From assembly GCA_040757335.1 (NCBI GenBank), contig JBFLXB010000008.1:1-64000 (forward strand): 64,000 nucleotides of DNA, given 5' to 3'. Under the pieces are notes generated by a model. That model was not told the origin of the DNA, did not search any database, and was given only the letters and a program-made list of their open reading frames with translations. This stretch comes from Nitrospirota bacterium (lineage in GTDB: Bacteria > Nitrospirota > Nitrospiria > 2-01-FULL-66-17). Shown here one piece after another: positions 44,166-52,706 of this stretch (the first letter of the stretch is position 1; the number at the start of each line of letters is the position of its first letter). Made by a program: the position numbers and the translations under genes.

Positions 44166-44412
44166 GGCGGTTGGACGGGTCATCGAGGTGCTTGAGGAAA
44201 TTCGCCCCGAGTTGATCGCGGAGGGTGGAGACGTCAAGGTGGCCGGCTGCGCCGACGGGGTGGTCTACGTGAGCCTCGCCGGCCCGTTCACCGCCTGGTG
44301 TCGAACCCGCCGGATGGTGCTCTGGAACATCGAGCAGATGGTGAGGGAACGACTCCCCTGGATCGAGCGGGTCGAGGCGGTCTGCCCGCCGCCGGAAGAT
44401 CAGGCGTGGTAA
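44158..44412 (+). CDS. NifU C-terminal-domain homologue with altered cysteine motif
   Basis: An 84-residue protein with the NifU-C/Nfu fold (VIEVLEEIRPELIAEGGDVKVAG, VVYVSLAGPFTAWC, WNIEQMVRERLPWIERVEAV). The cluster-binding CxxC normally reads G-A/S-C-x-x-C; here the first cysteine is replaced (AGPFTAWC), leaving one. It may no longer carry a conventional [4Fe-4S] cluster. No complete nifU is present in the window. Confidence 0.78.
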   Translation: MDEAVGRVIEVLEEIRPELIAEGGDVKVAGCADGVVYVSLAGPFTAWCRTRRMVLWNIEQMVRERLPWIERVEAVCPPPEDQAW

Positions 44413-44416
44413 GCGC

Positions 44417-45607
44417 ATGGGGTGTGAGGGGAGCATCCGGGATCGGGAGATGAGTGACGGTGTCAGAAACGTGTTCATCGACGACACCACCCTGCGTGAT
44501 GGGGAGCAGGCGGCCGGAGTCGCCTTCACCATCGACGAGAAGCTGAGGATCGCCAGACTGCTGGATGACTGTGGCGTCGATCAGATCGAGGCCGGAACCC
44601 CGGCGATGGGCGGAGAGGAGCAGGAGGCGGTTCGAGCCATCGCTGCGCTGGGTCTTCGGGCCGAGGTCCTCGCGTGGTGCCGGGCCACGCGGTCGGACAT
44701 CGATGCGGCGCTGGCCTGCGGGGTGAAGTGGGTGCACATCTCCCTTCCGGTCTCCGATCTTCATATCGAGCGCAAGCTCCGGAAGACGCGCGCCTGGGTG
44801 CTGGCGCGACTCCGCTGGGCCCTTTCCTACGCCAAGCGACGGGGTCTCACAGTGTCGGTTGGGGCGGAGGACGCCTCCAGAGCCGACTGGACGTTTCTGG
44901 TCCAGTACGGTCAAACCGCCGCGGAGTCTGGCGCAGACCGGTTTCGCTACTGTGACACCGTCGGCATCCTGGACCCCTTCGTCACCTACGAGATGATCCG
45001 TCTCCTCTCGGATCGCCTGCCCATCCCGATCGAGATTCATACCCATAATGATTTTGGTCTGGCGACCGCCAACGCCTTGGCGGCCGTGAAGGGAGGGGCT
45101 GTCGCTGTCAATACCACCGTCAACGGCCTGGGAGAGCGAGCCGGCAACGCCGCCCTGGAAGAGGTCGTCATGGCCCTCAAACATCTTGAGGAAGAGGCAC
45201 TCTCCCTGAAGACCGAAGCCCTGCTTCCCCTCTGCCAAGAAGTCGCCAGGGCCTCGGGCCGTCCCATCCCGCCCTGGAAGGCCGTGGTGGGACGCTGCAT
45301 CTTTGCCCACGAGTCGGGGATCCACGCGGATGGCGTTCTGAAGGACCCGCTGACGTATGAGGCTTTTCCGCCGGAGGAGGTGGGGCTTTCGCGAACCCTG
45401 GCGGTGGGAAAACACTCGGGATCGCACCTGCTCAAGGAGCGGTTTGATCGGCTGGGGATCCTCCTCTCGAACGAGGAGGCGGGAGCCATGCTCCCGGTCG
45501 TCCGCCGTCTGGCCACTCAGAAGAAGCACGTGCTGACGGACAAGGATCTCGTGCAGCTCCGCAAGATGACCTTGTCCAGTTCGAGCGCGGGAGGCAGGCG
45601 TGGGTAA
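44417..45607 (+). CDS. nifV: Homocitrate synthase NifV
   Basis: A 396-residue enzyme condensing acetyl-CoA with 2-oxoglutarate to homocitrate, the organic ligand of FeMo-co. Signature DTTLRDGEQAAGVAF near the start, metal-binding IEIHTHNDFGLATAN and the glycine-rich VNTTVNGLGERAGNA. Start ATG 44417 or 44450; ribosome sites are poor for both. It overlaps hesA by 8 nt. Confidence 0.93.
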   Translation: MGCEGSIRDREMSDGVRNVFIDDTTLRDGEQAAGVAFTIDEKLRIARLLDDCGVDQIEAGTPAMGGEEQEAVRAIAALGLRAEVLAWCRATRSDIDAALACGVKWVHISLPVSDLHIERKLRKTRAWVLARLRWALSYAKRRGLTVSVGAEDASRADWTFLVQYGQTAAESGADRFRYCDTVGILDPFVTYEMIRLLSDRLPIPIEIHTHNDFGLATANALAAVKGGAVAVNTTVNGLGERAGNAALEEVVMALKHLEEEALSLKTEALLPLCQEVARASGRPIPPWKAVVGRCIFAHESGIHADGVLKDPLTYEAFPPEEVGLSRTLAVGKHSGSHLLKERFDRLGILLSNEEAGAMLPVVRRLATQKKHVLTDKDLVQLRKMTLSSSSAGGRRG

Positions 45608-46367
45608 CATCCTGGACGAGAGAGTGGACCTCCATCCGCTGGAGCGATATCGAAGACAGCTCTCCCTGGACGGGTTCGGCGTGGAAGGTCAGGAGAGGCT
45701 GAAGGACTCCACGGCCCTGGTAGCTGGGATAGGGGGGCTCGGCGGGACGGTCGCCCTCTACCTTGCGGCGGCCGGGATCGGCCGGCTGTCATTGGTCCAT
45801 CATGGGGTCCTCGACCTGCCCGATCTGAACCGCCAGATCCTGATGAGACCGGAGCAGGTCGGCGAAAGCCGTGTGCGCTGCGCGCAGGATGGCCTCAGGA
45901 GGTTCAATCCGGAGGTGGGCATCGACGTCCTCGACGGACGGATTTGCGAAGAGAATGTGAGAGACCTCGTAGAGGGGGCAGACATCGTCATCAGTTGTCG
46001 GTACAACTTTGAGGAGCGCGAGCTTCTGAACCGGTCGTGCGTCAGATTGGGAACGCCCATGGTCGAGGCAGCCATGTATGGGATGGAGGCGTATCTCACC
46101 ACCATTCTACCTGGGCGCACCCCCTGCCTGGGCTGCATCTACCAGGAGTTTCCCGATTGGGATCCGATGGCGTTTCCGGTCCTGGGCGCTGTGTCGGGGA
46201 CCCTCGGCTGTCTGGCGGCCGTTGAGGCGATTAAGGTGCTTACCGGCAGCGGCTCCCCTTTGTGGGGGTGGCTGCTTCACTTTGATCTGTCGGATATGAC
46301 GTTCAGAAAGCTTCGGGTGGCGCGGCGGCCAGGTTGTTCCGTGTGCGGAGTGGGCGATGGAGGATAA
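45600..46367 (+). CDS. hesA: HesA/MoeB/ThiF-family adenylyltransferase
   Basis: A 255-residue E1-like enzyme. The nucleotide-binding GIGGLGGTVALYLAAAG lies near residue 43, DLPDLNRQILM follows, and zinc cysteines appear as CLGC and CSVCG. HesA homologues accompany nif genes in cyanobacteria and Frankia and are thought to assist metallocluster synthesis or molybdenum handling. It overlaps the next gene by 11 nt. Confidence 0.82.
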   Translation: MGNILDERVDLHPLERYRRQLSLDGFGVEGQERLKDSTALVAGIGGLGGTVALYLAAAGIGRLSLVHHGVLDLPDLNRQILMRPEQVGESRVRCAQDGLRRFNPEVGIDVLDGRICEENVRDLVEGADIVISCRYNFEERELLNRSCVRLGTPMVEAAMYGMEAYLTTILPGRTPCLGCIYQEFPDWDPMAFPVLGAVSGTLGCLAAVEAIKVLTGSGSPLWGWLLHFDLSDMTFRKLRVARRPGCSVCGVGDGG

Positions 46368-47112
46368 TCTCGGCACCGTCCTCATTCCGGGGGTGTTGAT
46401 GATCGCCGCCCTCTATTCCTCGGTCGGCCACGGTGGCGCCTCGGGCTATTTAGCTCTCTTGGTCCTCGCGGGATTTGCCAGGTCCGAGGTCACCCCGGTC
46501 GTGCTCATTCTCAACATCATGGTTGCGGCGACCAGTTTCTTCAACTACTGGAAGGCCGGACATTTTGCTCCCCGTCTGCTGCTCCCCTTTGCCGTAACCG
46601 CCATTCCCGCGGCTTTTGCGGGGGGATTGATCACGGTCAGCGACCGGCTCTACGCCGGGCTGCTGGGGGGAACCCTTCTGGTTGCCGCGTTGCGCTTTCT
46701 CTTGTTGGCGCGGGTGGTCAGCCCCGCCTTCGTTGCCGGGGCTTCGCCACGATGGTCGCTGGCGTTGCCGGTGGGCGGTGTCCTCGGTGTTCTCTCCGGC
46801 GTGGTGGGCGTGGGGGGCGGGATCTTCTTGAGTCCCTTGCTTCTTCTCCTCGGATGGGCCGACGCCAAAAAGACCGCAGCGGTTTCCTCCGCCTTCATCG
46901 TCCTCAATTCCCTGAGCGGTCTGGCCGCCCACCTCCTTCGGGGAGCGGCCGTGGACGGCCACCTGTTGGTTCCCCTGACCGCGTGCGTCCTCCTGGGAGG
47001 GGCCATCGGCTCCTCGATGGGAGCATGGCGGATTTCCCTGCTCTCTCTACAGCGGCTGCTGGGAACCGTTCTCATGGTGGCGGGACTCAAACTCGCTGGT
47101 CTGTTCTGGTAG
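46357..47112 (+). CDS. TauE/SafE-family anion permease
   Basis: A 251-residue protein with about eight membrane helices and the family's two glycine-rich repeats, VGHGGASGYLAL near the start and GVVGVGGGIFLSPLLLL in the middle. Members transport sulfite, sulfonates or other anions. As the last gene before the right att-like repeat it may supply sulfur, or possibly molybdate, for nitrogenase assembly (inference). Confidence 0.82.
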   Translation: MEDNLGTVLIPGVLMIAALYSSVGHGGASGYLALLVLAGFARSEVTPVVLILNIMVAATSFFNYWKAGHFAPRLLLPFAVTAIPAAFAGGLITVSDRLYAGLLGGTLLVAALRFLLLARVVSPAFVAGASPRWSLALPVGGVLGVLSGVVGVGGGIFLSPLLLLLGWADAKKTAAVSSAFIVLNSLSGLAAHLLRGAAVDGHLLVPLTACVLLGGAIGSSMGAWRISLLSLQRLLGTVLMVAGLKLAGLFW

Positions 47113-47464
47113 GCTCATAACGCTTCGCCCGCCCCTGCGTCTCCTCCCGTGGGCAGGAAGGGCCAAGTCTGCGATCTCCGATATCCCGATGTCCGCGACC
47201 CCGACCTTGATAACGGCCATCGTATTCTCCGATCACGATTGCTGAGGTGACTGTCAGTCAGCGAAAGGCGGGGCTAGGGACAAATCAAGCGCCGCCAGCC
47301 CACTCGTCAGGGGAGGCCTGTCACAGAGCAAGAAGAATCGAACGCGAAAAACCTGCTGATTCGTCATTGTGTAAAAGTGGTAGCAAACTGGCAGCAAAAA
47401 ACCAAAAACGGGATTACACCCTCTGGGCGTGCTACGGAAGTGCTGGAAAGAATTTAAAAAAAGA
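47113..47464. other. Left flank of tRNA-end copy 3, integrase-tail-like sequence
   Basis: No intact gene. A direct double motif GGTAGCAAACTGGCAGCAAAA (written in two parts GGTAGCAAAC / TGGCAGCAAAA) lies at 47379-47399, and a core-like CCTGCTGATT at 47352-47361. The + frame here (KSGSKLAAKNQ...) running into the tRNA-derived GCRDRTGDL looks like the tails commonly read at the ends of tyrosine-recombinase genes beside tRNA att sites. Probably a relic of an integrase end plus arm site. Confidence 0.45.
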
Positions 47465-47511
47465 TGGTGGAGGGTGCCGGGATCGAACCGGTGACCTATG
47501 CTGATTGCGAA
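47465..47511 (-). repeat. tRNA 3'-end copy 3 (right boundary of the nif region)
   Basis: Same tRNA 3' half as copies 1 and 2 with one substitution (TGCCGG for TACCGG) and an inserted AT (CCTATGCTGATT). The right flank 47512-47640 parallels that of copy 2 and ends in GGTAGCAAAGTGGTAGCA (47620-47637). Unlike copy 2, the left flank also has the GGTAGCA pair, so this copy is attP-like (arms on both sides). Confidence 0.72.
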
Positions 47512-47714
47512 GAATGTTGAGGAACAACCTGAGCCGAACGACGACGAGCCAACACCTGGTAAAGTCGATGAAACCGCGTAATGCCATGTTTGCCTGATAG
47601 GCCCGATCTTGGATGGTTTGGTAGCAAAGTGGTAGCAGAAAATACCGACAGACGAGCCGGGCCGGGCCCGCGCGAGCAACAACGTGCCGTATAATGTTTA
47701 CTACGTCAGAGAGC

Positions 47715-47744
47715 TAAATTCTGGGGCTGTAAATTCTGGGGCTG
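47715..47744. repeat. 15-bp tandem repeat at the left IS edge
   Basis: TAAATTCTGGGGCTG occurs twice without gap, immediately before the left terminal inverted repeat of the insertion sequence. The second copy's GGGGCTG resembles the outer flank on the right side read in reverse (CCCCTG). It may mark the IS end or an earlier nested insertion. Confidence 0.5.
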
Positions 47745-47747
47745 AAT

Positions 47748-48837
47748 AGGTCCAGATACATGTGAGACAAGATCTGGTAGAAGCGAGGGGCTCAACCCTG
47801 AAGCGGGAGGCCTCTGGCGATGCGGGTATTTGGACTGACGTGGCAGTTTCAGCAACGGTTTCCGGAGATCGAGCTCTCGCCCCGGGGGCAGGAGCGGCTG
47901 CGGGTGCTGACGTTGTGGCGGGAGACCCGTGATGTCGACGTCGTCTGTCGGACCTTTGGGCTCAGCCGGGCGACCCTGTATCGGTGGGCGCGGCAGTTTG
48001 ATCCACACGATCCCACGTCGGTGCGGGCGCGCTCCCGCCGACCGCGGCGGGTCCGCCAGGCCACCTGGACTTCTGCGCAGCTCGAGGCGGTCCGGCGCTT
48101 GCGGGCGCAATACCCGCGGTGGGGCAAAGCCAAGCTGGCGGTCCTGCTCCAGCGGGCCGGCGACCGGCTCTCGGCATCAACCGTGGGGCGGATGCTGCAG
48201 TGGCTCAAAGCGCACGGCCGTCTGGTGGAACCGCGCCGTCACGCCATCTCGGCGCGCAAGCGGCGGCCGCCCCGGCCCTACGCGGTGCGCAAGCCCGCGG
48301 ACTACCACCCGCAGGCCCCGGGCGATCTGGTCCAGGTCGATACGCTGGATGTGCGGCCCGTCCCGGGGGTGATCCTCAAGCAGTTCACGGCCCGGGACGT
48401 GATCTCTCGATGGGATGTCGTGGAAGTGCATGAGCGGGCGACGGCCCGGGTGGCCGCGCAGTTCCTCGACACCCTGCAGGCGCGGCTCCCCGTGCCCGTC
48501 CGCGCCATTCAGGTCGATGGCGGCTCGGAGTTCTTCGCGGACTTCGAGGCCGCCTGTCAGCAGCGCCAGATCCGCTTGTTTGCCCTCCCACCGCGCAGTC
48601 CCAAGCTCAATGGGAAGGTGGAACGTGCCCAGCGCACCCATACCGAGGAGTTCTACGAGATCACGCCGTGTGCCTGGACGGTGGCGGCCCTCAACCCCGA
48701 ACTGCGTCGCTGGGAGCACACCTACAACACCATCCGCCCCCACCAAGCGCTCGCCTATCGCACGCCCTTGCAATTCCTCCAGGACCTCGGCATCATGCCG
48801 CTCACTCGCCCCTCGTTGTCTCACATGTAGTGGACCA
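47748..48837. mobile_element. DDE insertion sequence with terminal inverted repeats
   Basis: Terminal repeats AGGTCCAGATACATGTGAGACAA (as AGGTCCAGATA / CATGTGAGACAA, 47748-47770) and its counterpart at 48816-48837, complement of TGGTCCACTACATGTGAGACAA, match except for one indel and two bases. A single transposase gene fills the element, and its stop codon lies inside the right repeat. No clear target-site duplication was found. The element separates the right nif boundary from the cobalamin operon promoter. Confidence 0.8.
47820..48830 (+). CDS. IS transposase, HTH plus DDE integrase core
   Basis: A 336-residue transposase. N-terminal helix-turn-helix (VVCRTFGLSRATLYRWARQF), a basic linker, a second HTH (YPRWGKAKLAVLLQ), and the rve core with the catalytic triad: Asp in LVQVDTLD, Asp in IQVDGGSEF and Glu in LNGKVERAQRTH. 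The closing YNTIRPHQALAYRTP is typical of IS481/IS3-like elements. Full-length and apparently intact, so the element could be active. Confidence 0.85.
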   Translation: MRVFGLTWQFQQRFPEIELSPRGQERLRVLTLWRETRDVDVVCRTFGLSRATLYRWARQFDPHDPTSVRARSRRPRRVRQATWTSAQLEAVRRLRAQYPRWGKAKLAVLLQRAGDRLSASTVGRMLQWLKAHGRLVEPRRHAISARKRRPPRPYAVRKPADYHPQAPGDLVQVDTLDVRPVPGVILKQFTARDVISRWDVVEVHERATARVAAQFLDTLQARLPVPVRAIQVDGGSEFFADFEAACQQRQIRLFALPPRSPKLNGKVERAQRTHTEEFYEITPCAWTVAALNPELRRWEHTYNTIRPHQALAYRTPLQFLQDLGIMPLTRPSLSHM

Positions 48838-48847
48838 GTACAGGGGC

Positions 48848-48877
48848 TTGACATGGGCTCGGCGTTGGGAGTATGGT
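48848..48877 (+). promoter_or_regulatory. Sigma-70-type promoter of the cobalamin operon
   Basis: TTGACA at 48848-48853 and TATGGT at 48872-48877 with an 18-bp spacer, just upstream of the riboswitch. The -35 box begins only 11 bp from the right end of the IS. Confidence 0.55.
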
Positions 48878-48883
48878 CGCGAC

Positions 48884-49072
48884 TGCTTCGGGTGCCCCCT
48901 GAGGGGGCTGAAAAGGGAACCCGGTGGAAGTCCGGGACGGTCCCGCCGCTGTGTACGGGGACGAAACCCCTAGGGTTGCGACATAGGCGACCCGATCAGG
49001 CCACTGCTTGAAAGAGCGGGAAGGCCGGGGGAGTAGGATGATCCGTAAGTCAGAAGACCTGCCTGAAGCGTG
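48884..49072 (+). promoter_or_regulatory. Cobalamin riboswitch
   Basis: Conserved blocks of the AdoCbl aptamer in order: AAAAGGGAACCCGGTGGAA near 48911, GTCCGGGACGGTCCCGCCGC (the B12 box core) to about 48950, CTGTG, and CAGAAGACCTGCC at about 49051-49063. It controls the B12 operon that starts at 49224. Together with the terminator at 49140 it forms an OFF switch when cobalamin is plentiful. Edges are approximate. Confidence 0.92.
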
Positions 49073-49139
49073 TTGCCATACACCCCGGATCTGGGTGGAC
49101 GTGGTGACCTAAATTTTGAGGATCAAGAACCTGGGTGCA

Positions 49140-49176
49140 ATCCTCAATACCCGTATCGGGTGTTGAGGATTTTTTA
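49140..49176 (+). terminator. Riboswitch expression-platform terminator
   Basis: ATCCTCAATACCCG and CGGGTGTTGAGGAT (49140-49170) form a 14-bp stem with G-U pairs, followed by a T run (49170-49176). The upstream TTGAGGATCAAG (49117-49128) can pair with TCCTCAA of the 5' arm and would act as antiterminator. Confidence 0.8.
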
Positions 49177-49223
49177 TTTGGCGAGCCTCCCCCGATGCGG
49201 ACCACGCGGCCGAGGGAAGCGCG

Positions 49224-50261
49224 ATGTACACCGGGCACGGAGGCAATCTCGAAGCGATTCGAGCGCGGTACGGGTGGGAGCCGGCCACCGTCTGTGATTT
49301 CAGCGCCAGCCTCAACCCCCTTGGTCCCCCGCCGGTAGTTGACGCCATCCTCCAGGCGACATCCCCACTCGTTGCCGCGTACCCCGATATCGATTGCCGG
49401 GCGCTGCGGCGCGGCTTGGCCCGCCTGCACGGTCTCTCGGACGACTCCATCCTGATCGGTAACGGGTCGACCGAGTTCATCTTCCTGCTGCCCCGCGTGT
49501 TCCGCCCCCGGACCGTGCTGGTCGACCCGCCGACCTATCGCGATTACGCCGAGGCCGCCGAGGCGGTCGGCGCCGTCGTTGCCGACGGACGCGCGACGGG
49601 CTCCTGCGGCGATCTCGCGTTCGTGTGTAATCCCAATAATCCCACGGGGACGGCGCTCGATGCCGATGCGGTGCGTGCTCTTGCCGCCGCCCGACCGTCC
49701 ACGCTCTTCGTCGTGGATGAAGCCTACGTCGATCTTTCCGACGCGCCCGAGGCTTTTTCGCTCCTGTCCGCGCCTCTGCCCGACAACGTCATTGTCCTGC
49801 GCTCGTTCACCAAGACCTACGCCGTGCCGGGCCTGCGCCTGGGCTACGCGGTCGGCGCGCCGGCGCTCATGGCGCGGGTCGAGCGGTTGAAGGAGCCGTG
49901 GGCGGTCAACGCGCTCGCGCTGGCGGCGGGACAGGAGCTCCTCGATTGCGCCGACCACGCGCGCGCGGGCGCCGAGTTGATCCGTCGCGCGCGCGCGCGG
50001 CTGATCGAACGGCTCGGGGCGCTCCCGGGGTTCCATCCCGCGCCGTCGCGCGCTAATTTCATCCTGATCCGGCTGCCTGACGGCCTGCACGCCGACGCCC
50101 TCCGCGATCGCCTGATCGAGGATCGCATCCTGATTCGCAGTTGCGCCGATTTTGATGGCCTCGGTCCCTCGTACATTCGAGTCGCCGTTCGCACCGAAGC
50201 GGACAATCGACGGTTGGTCGAGGCGTTCGCCGCGGCGGTCAAGGAGCCGGCATGGGCCTGA
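49224..50261 (+). CDS. cobD: L-threonine-O-3-phosphate decarboxylase
   Basis: A 345-residue PLP enzyme of the histidinol-phosphate aminotransferase fold making (R)-1-amino-2-propanol phosphate for the nucleotide loop. HGGN start (YTGHGGNLEAIRARYG) and DFSASLNPLGPP are CobD/CobC hallmarks; PLP lysine Lys197 lies in SFTKTYAVPGLRLGY. First gene behind the riboswitch; it overlaps the next gene by 10 nt. Confidence 0.88.
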   Translation: MYTGHGGNLEAIRARYGWEPATVCDFSASLNPLGPPPVVDAILQATSPLVAAYPDIDCRALRRGLARLHGLSDDSILIGNGSTEFIFLLPRVFRPRTVLVDPPTYRDYAEAAEAVGAVVADGRATGSCGDLAFVCNPNNPTGTALDADAVRALAAARPSTLFVVDEAYVDLSDAPEAFSLLSAPLPDNVIVLRSFTKTYAVPGLRLGYAVGAPALMARVERLKEPWAVNALALAAGQELLDCADHARAGAELIRRARARLIERLGALPGFHPAPSRANFILIRLPDGLHADALRDRLIEDRILIRSCADFDGLGPSYIRVAVRTEADNRRLVEAFAAAVKEPAWA

Positions 50262-51103
50262 CGGCGCGCGTGCCGGGCAGTTGCGGCGAACTCGTGCAAG
50301 GCATCGTTGACGGCGTGCGGCTGCACGCGTCGTGTCCGGTCGATCGCTACGCGCGGGCGACGTGGCGACCGGGGCCGCGCCGCGCCGGGCATGGGGAGAA
50401 AGTGCGGCGGGCGCTCGCCGCCGCGGGCGGATCGCCGGCGTTCCTGGCCGGCCTTGCAATGAGGTCGGACCTCCCCCGCGCGATCGGGATGGCGAGCAGC
50501 ACGGCCGATATCGGCGCGGCGGTGGGCCTGTGGTTGGCGACGGCGCGCGGAACGGTGGATGCCGGCGCCGTCGCGCGTGCGGCACTGGCGGTGGAACCCA
50601 CCGACGGCGTGCTGTTCGACGGCATCGTGCTGTTCGACCACCGGCGCGGGAGCGTGCTGGAGCGCTGGGGGTTGCCCCCGCCCATCGAGTTGGTGGCGGT
50701 CGAGGTGGGCGGGCCGGTGGACACCCTGGCGTTCAACGAACGGGACACGGCCGCGGTGTCGCGCGAGCAAGCGGGGTCGATCCTGCGCGCGTTCGATCTG
50801 GTGCGGCGGGGGCTGGCGCGCGGCGACGCGGCATCGATTGGCCGGGGCGCGACGATCAGCGCGCTCTGCCATCAAAACATTCTACCCAAGCCCGCGCTCG
50901 AACCGCTGCTGCGGCTCGCGCTGGAAGAGGGCGGCTATGGGGTGAACGTCGCGCACAGCGGATCGCTCATCGGTCTCCTCCTTCCGCCCGGCGGTTATGA
51001 CCGCGAGCGGGTGGCGCGGCGTATCGCCGAACTCGTGCCTCACCGCGCGCCCGTCCGCCGGCTGCGCCTGCAGGGCGGCGGCATCGAAGTGGGGGCCGCG
51101 TGA
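50252..51103 (+). CDS. pduX: L-threonine kinase (PduX-like GHMP kinase)
   Basis: A 283-residue GHMP-family kinase starting ARVPGSCGELVQG, the PduX signature, with the ATP-binding GMASSTADIGAAVG motif near residue 80 and a C-terminal GVNVAHSGSLIGLLL. It phosphorylates threonine, the substrate of CobD, so these adjacent coupled genes form the aminopropanol arm. Confidence 0.85.
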   Translation: MGLTARVPGSCGELVQGIVDGVRLHASCPVDRYARATWRPGPRRAGHGEKVRRALAAAGGSPAFLAGLAMRSDLPRAIGMASSTADIGAAVGLWLATARGTVDAGAVARAALAVEPTDGVLFDGIVLFDHRRGSVLERWGLPPPIELVAVEVGGPVDTLAFNERDTAAVSREQAGSILRAFDLVRRGLARGDAASIGRGATISALCHQNILPKPALEPLLRLALEEGGYGVNVAHSGSLIGLLLPPGGYDRERVARRIAELVPHRAPVRRLRLQGGGIEVGAA

Positions 51104-51648
51104 GCGCCCCCGGACGCACCGCCCTGGTCCTGGGCGGCACGCGGAGCGGCAAGAGCCGGGTGGCGCTGGAGCTGGGCCGCGCGATGCCGGGCCGCCGCGC
51201 CTTTGTCGCCACCTGTCGCGTCCAACCCGGTGACGCGGAGATGACGGCGCGGGTGTCGGCGCACCGCGAGCGGCGGGACGCCTCGTGGGAGACGATTGAA
51301 GAGCCGCTGGATCTGGGCGAGCGCGTGGACGCGCTGGCCCGCGAATACGACGTGATCGTGGCGGATTGCCTCACGCTGTGGCTCTCCAATCTGATCGAGC
51401 GCGAAGAAGGCGATGCCGGGATTGCCCGCCGCCTCGATCGTCTGACGGCGTCGATCGCCGCGTCGCGCGCCCGCGTCATCGTCGTCAGTAACGAAGTCGG
51501 GATGGGCATCGTCCCCCCCACCCACCTGGGGCGGCTGTTCCGGGATTGGCAGGGGCTCGTCAATCAAGCCGTGGCCGAGGCGGTCAACGACGTCTATCTC
51601 GTCACCGCGGGGTTGGCGCGGCGGCTCAAACCGATTGGAGTGTCATGA
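51100..51648 (+). CDS. cobU: Adenosylcobinamide kinase / guanylyltransferase
   Basis: A 182-residue enzyme with Walker A GGTRSGKS (12-19), AHRERRDASWETIEEP (guanylylation region with His) and VVSNEVGMGIVP. It phosphorylates adenosylcobinamide and transfers GMP to it. It overlaps pduX and cobT by 4 nt each. Confidence 0.93.
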   Translation: MSAPGRTALVLGGTRSGKSRVALELGRAMPGRRAFVATCRVQPGDAEMTARVSAHRERRDASWETIEEPLDLGERVDALAREYDVIVADCLTLWLSNLIEREEGDAGIARRLDRLTASIAASRARVIVVSNEVGMGIVPPTHLGRLFRDWQGLVNQAVAEAVNDVYLVTAGLARRLKPIGVS

Positions 51649-52706
51649 CATCACGCAGTATCACCGAGAAAGTCGCGTCCGATCCAATGGTGGCGGACGC
51701 GTTGCAAGCGCGGTTGGATCGGCTGACCAAGCCGCTCGGCAGCCTGGGCCGCCTGGAGGAATTGGCGCGCTGGTACGGCGCGGCGCGCGGGACCGCCGCG
51801 CCGGTGCTGCGCCGCAAGACCGTTGCGGTCTTCGCGGGCGACCACGGCGTGACCGCCGAGGGGGTGAGCGCCTATCCGTCCGACGTGACCGCGCAGATGG
51901 TCTACAACTTCCTGCGCGGCGGCGCGGGCATCAACGTGTTGGCGCGGCACGTCGGCGCGGACGTCGTCGTGGTGGACGTGGGCGTGGCGCACGCGTTTCC
52001 GGAGCTGGAGGGCTTGCGCCGCCGGAAGGTTCGCCCCGGCACCGGCAATCTGGCGGTCGGGCCCGCGATGATGCGCGAGGAGGCCGAGGCTGCGGTGGGT
52101 GTGGGCGTGGAGCTGGCCGAGGATCTGGCATCGTCGGGTGTGGACGTGATCGGCGTGGGCGAGATGGGAATCGGCAACACCACGCCCAGCAGCGCGATTA
52201 CCGCGGTGATGACCGGCGCGTCGCCGCGGGACGTGACCGGCCGCGGCACCGGGATCGACGACGCGGTCTGGGCCCGCAAGGTCTCGGTGATCGAGCGCGC
52301 GATCGCCGTCAACCGACCCGACGCGAGCGATCCCATGGACGTGTTAACGAAGCTCGGCGGCCTGGAGATCGCGGCGCTGGTCGGGATGATGCTCGGCGCG
52401 TCGAACCGGCGCGTGCCGGTCGTGCTCGACGGCTTCATTTCCGGGGCCGCGGCGCTGATCGCCGCGGGCCTGGAACCCTCGCTCGACGGCTATCTCTTGG
52501 CGTCGCACCAATCGGTCGAACCGGGACATCGCCTGGCGCTCGATCGGTTGGGGCTCGCGCCGGTGTTGGATTTGGGGCTGCGCCTGGGCGAGGGCACCGG
52601 CGCGGCCTTGGCCATCGGGCTGCTCGACGGGGCGGTGAAGATCCTTAACGAGATGGCGACGTTCGGCGAGGCCGGGGTCTCGGAGCGGCGAGGAGCCTGT
52701 CCATGA
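51645..52706 (+). CDS. cobT: Nicotinate-nucleotide:dimethylbenzimidazole phosphoribosyltransferase
   Basis: A 353-residue enzyme activating the lower ligand. AGDHGVTAEGVSAYP, GEMGIGNTTPSSAI and the C-terminal catalytic glutamate in ATFGEAGVSE are all present. From ATG 51645. Works with bluB of the same operon, which makes the base. Confidence 0.94.
   Translation: MTSRSITEKVASDPMVADALQARLDRLTKPLGSLGRLEELARWYGAARGTAAPVLRRKTVAVFAGDHGVTAEGVSAYPSDVTAQMVYNFLRGGAGINVLARHVGADVVVVDVGVAHAFPELEGLRRRKVRPGTGNLAVGPAMMREEAEAAVGVGVELAEDLASSGVDVIGVGEMGIGNTTPSSAITAVMTGASPRDVTGRGTGIDDAVWARKVSVIERAIAVNRPDASDPMDVLTKLGGLEIAALVGMMLGASNRRVPVVLDGFISGAAALIAAGLEPSLDGYLLASHQSVEPGHRLALDRLGLAPVLDLGLRLGEGTGAALAIGLLDGAVKILNEMATFGEAGVSERRGACP

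Noticed and set aside
47247-47504. 85-residue + strand protein ending GCRDRTGDLC
   Set aside because: The end is a translation of the tRNA 3' sequence, a frequent false protein tail. It may contain a decayed integrase end but is not a gene as it stands.
49224-50261. Histidinol-phosphate aminotransferase (hisC)
   Set aside because: Same fold, but the HGGN start, the riboswitch and coupling with pduX and cobU favour CobD.
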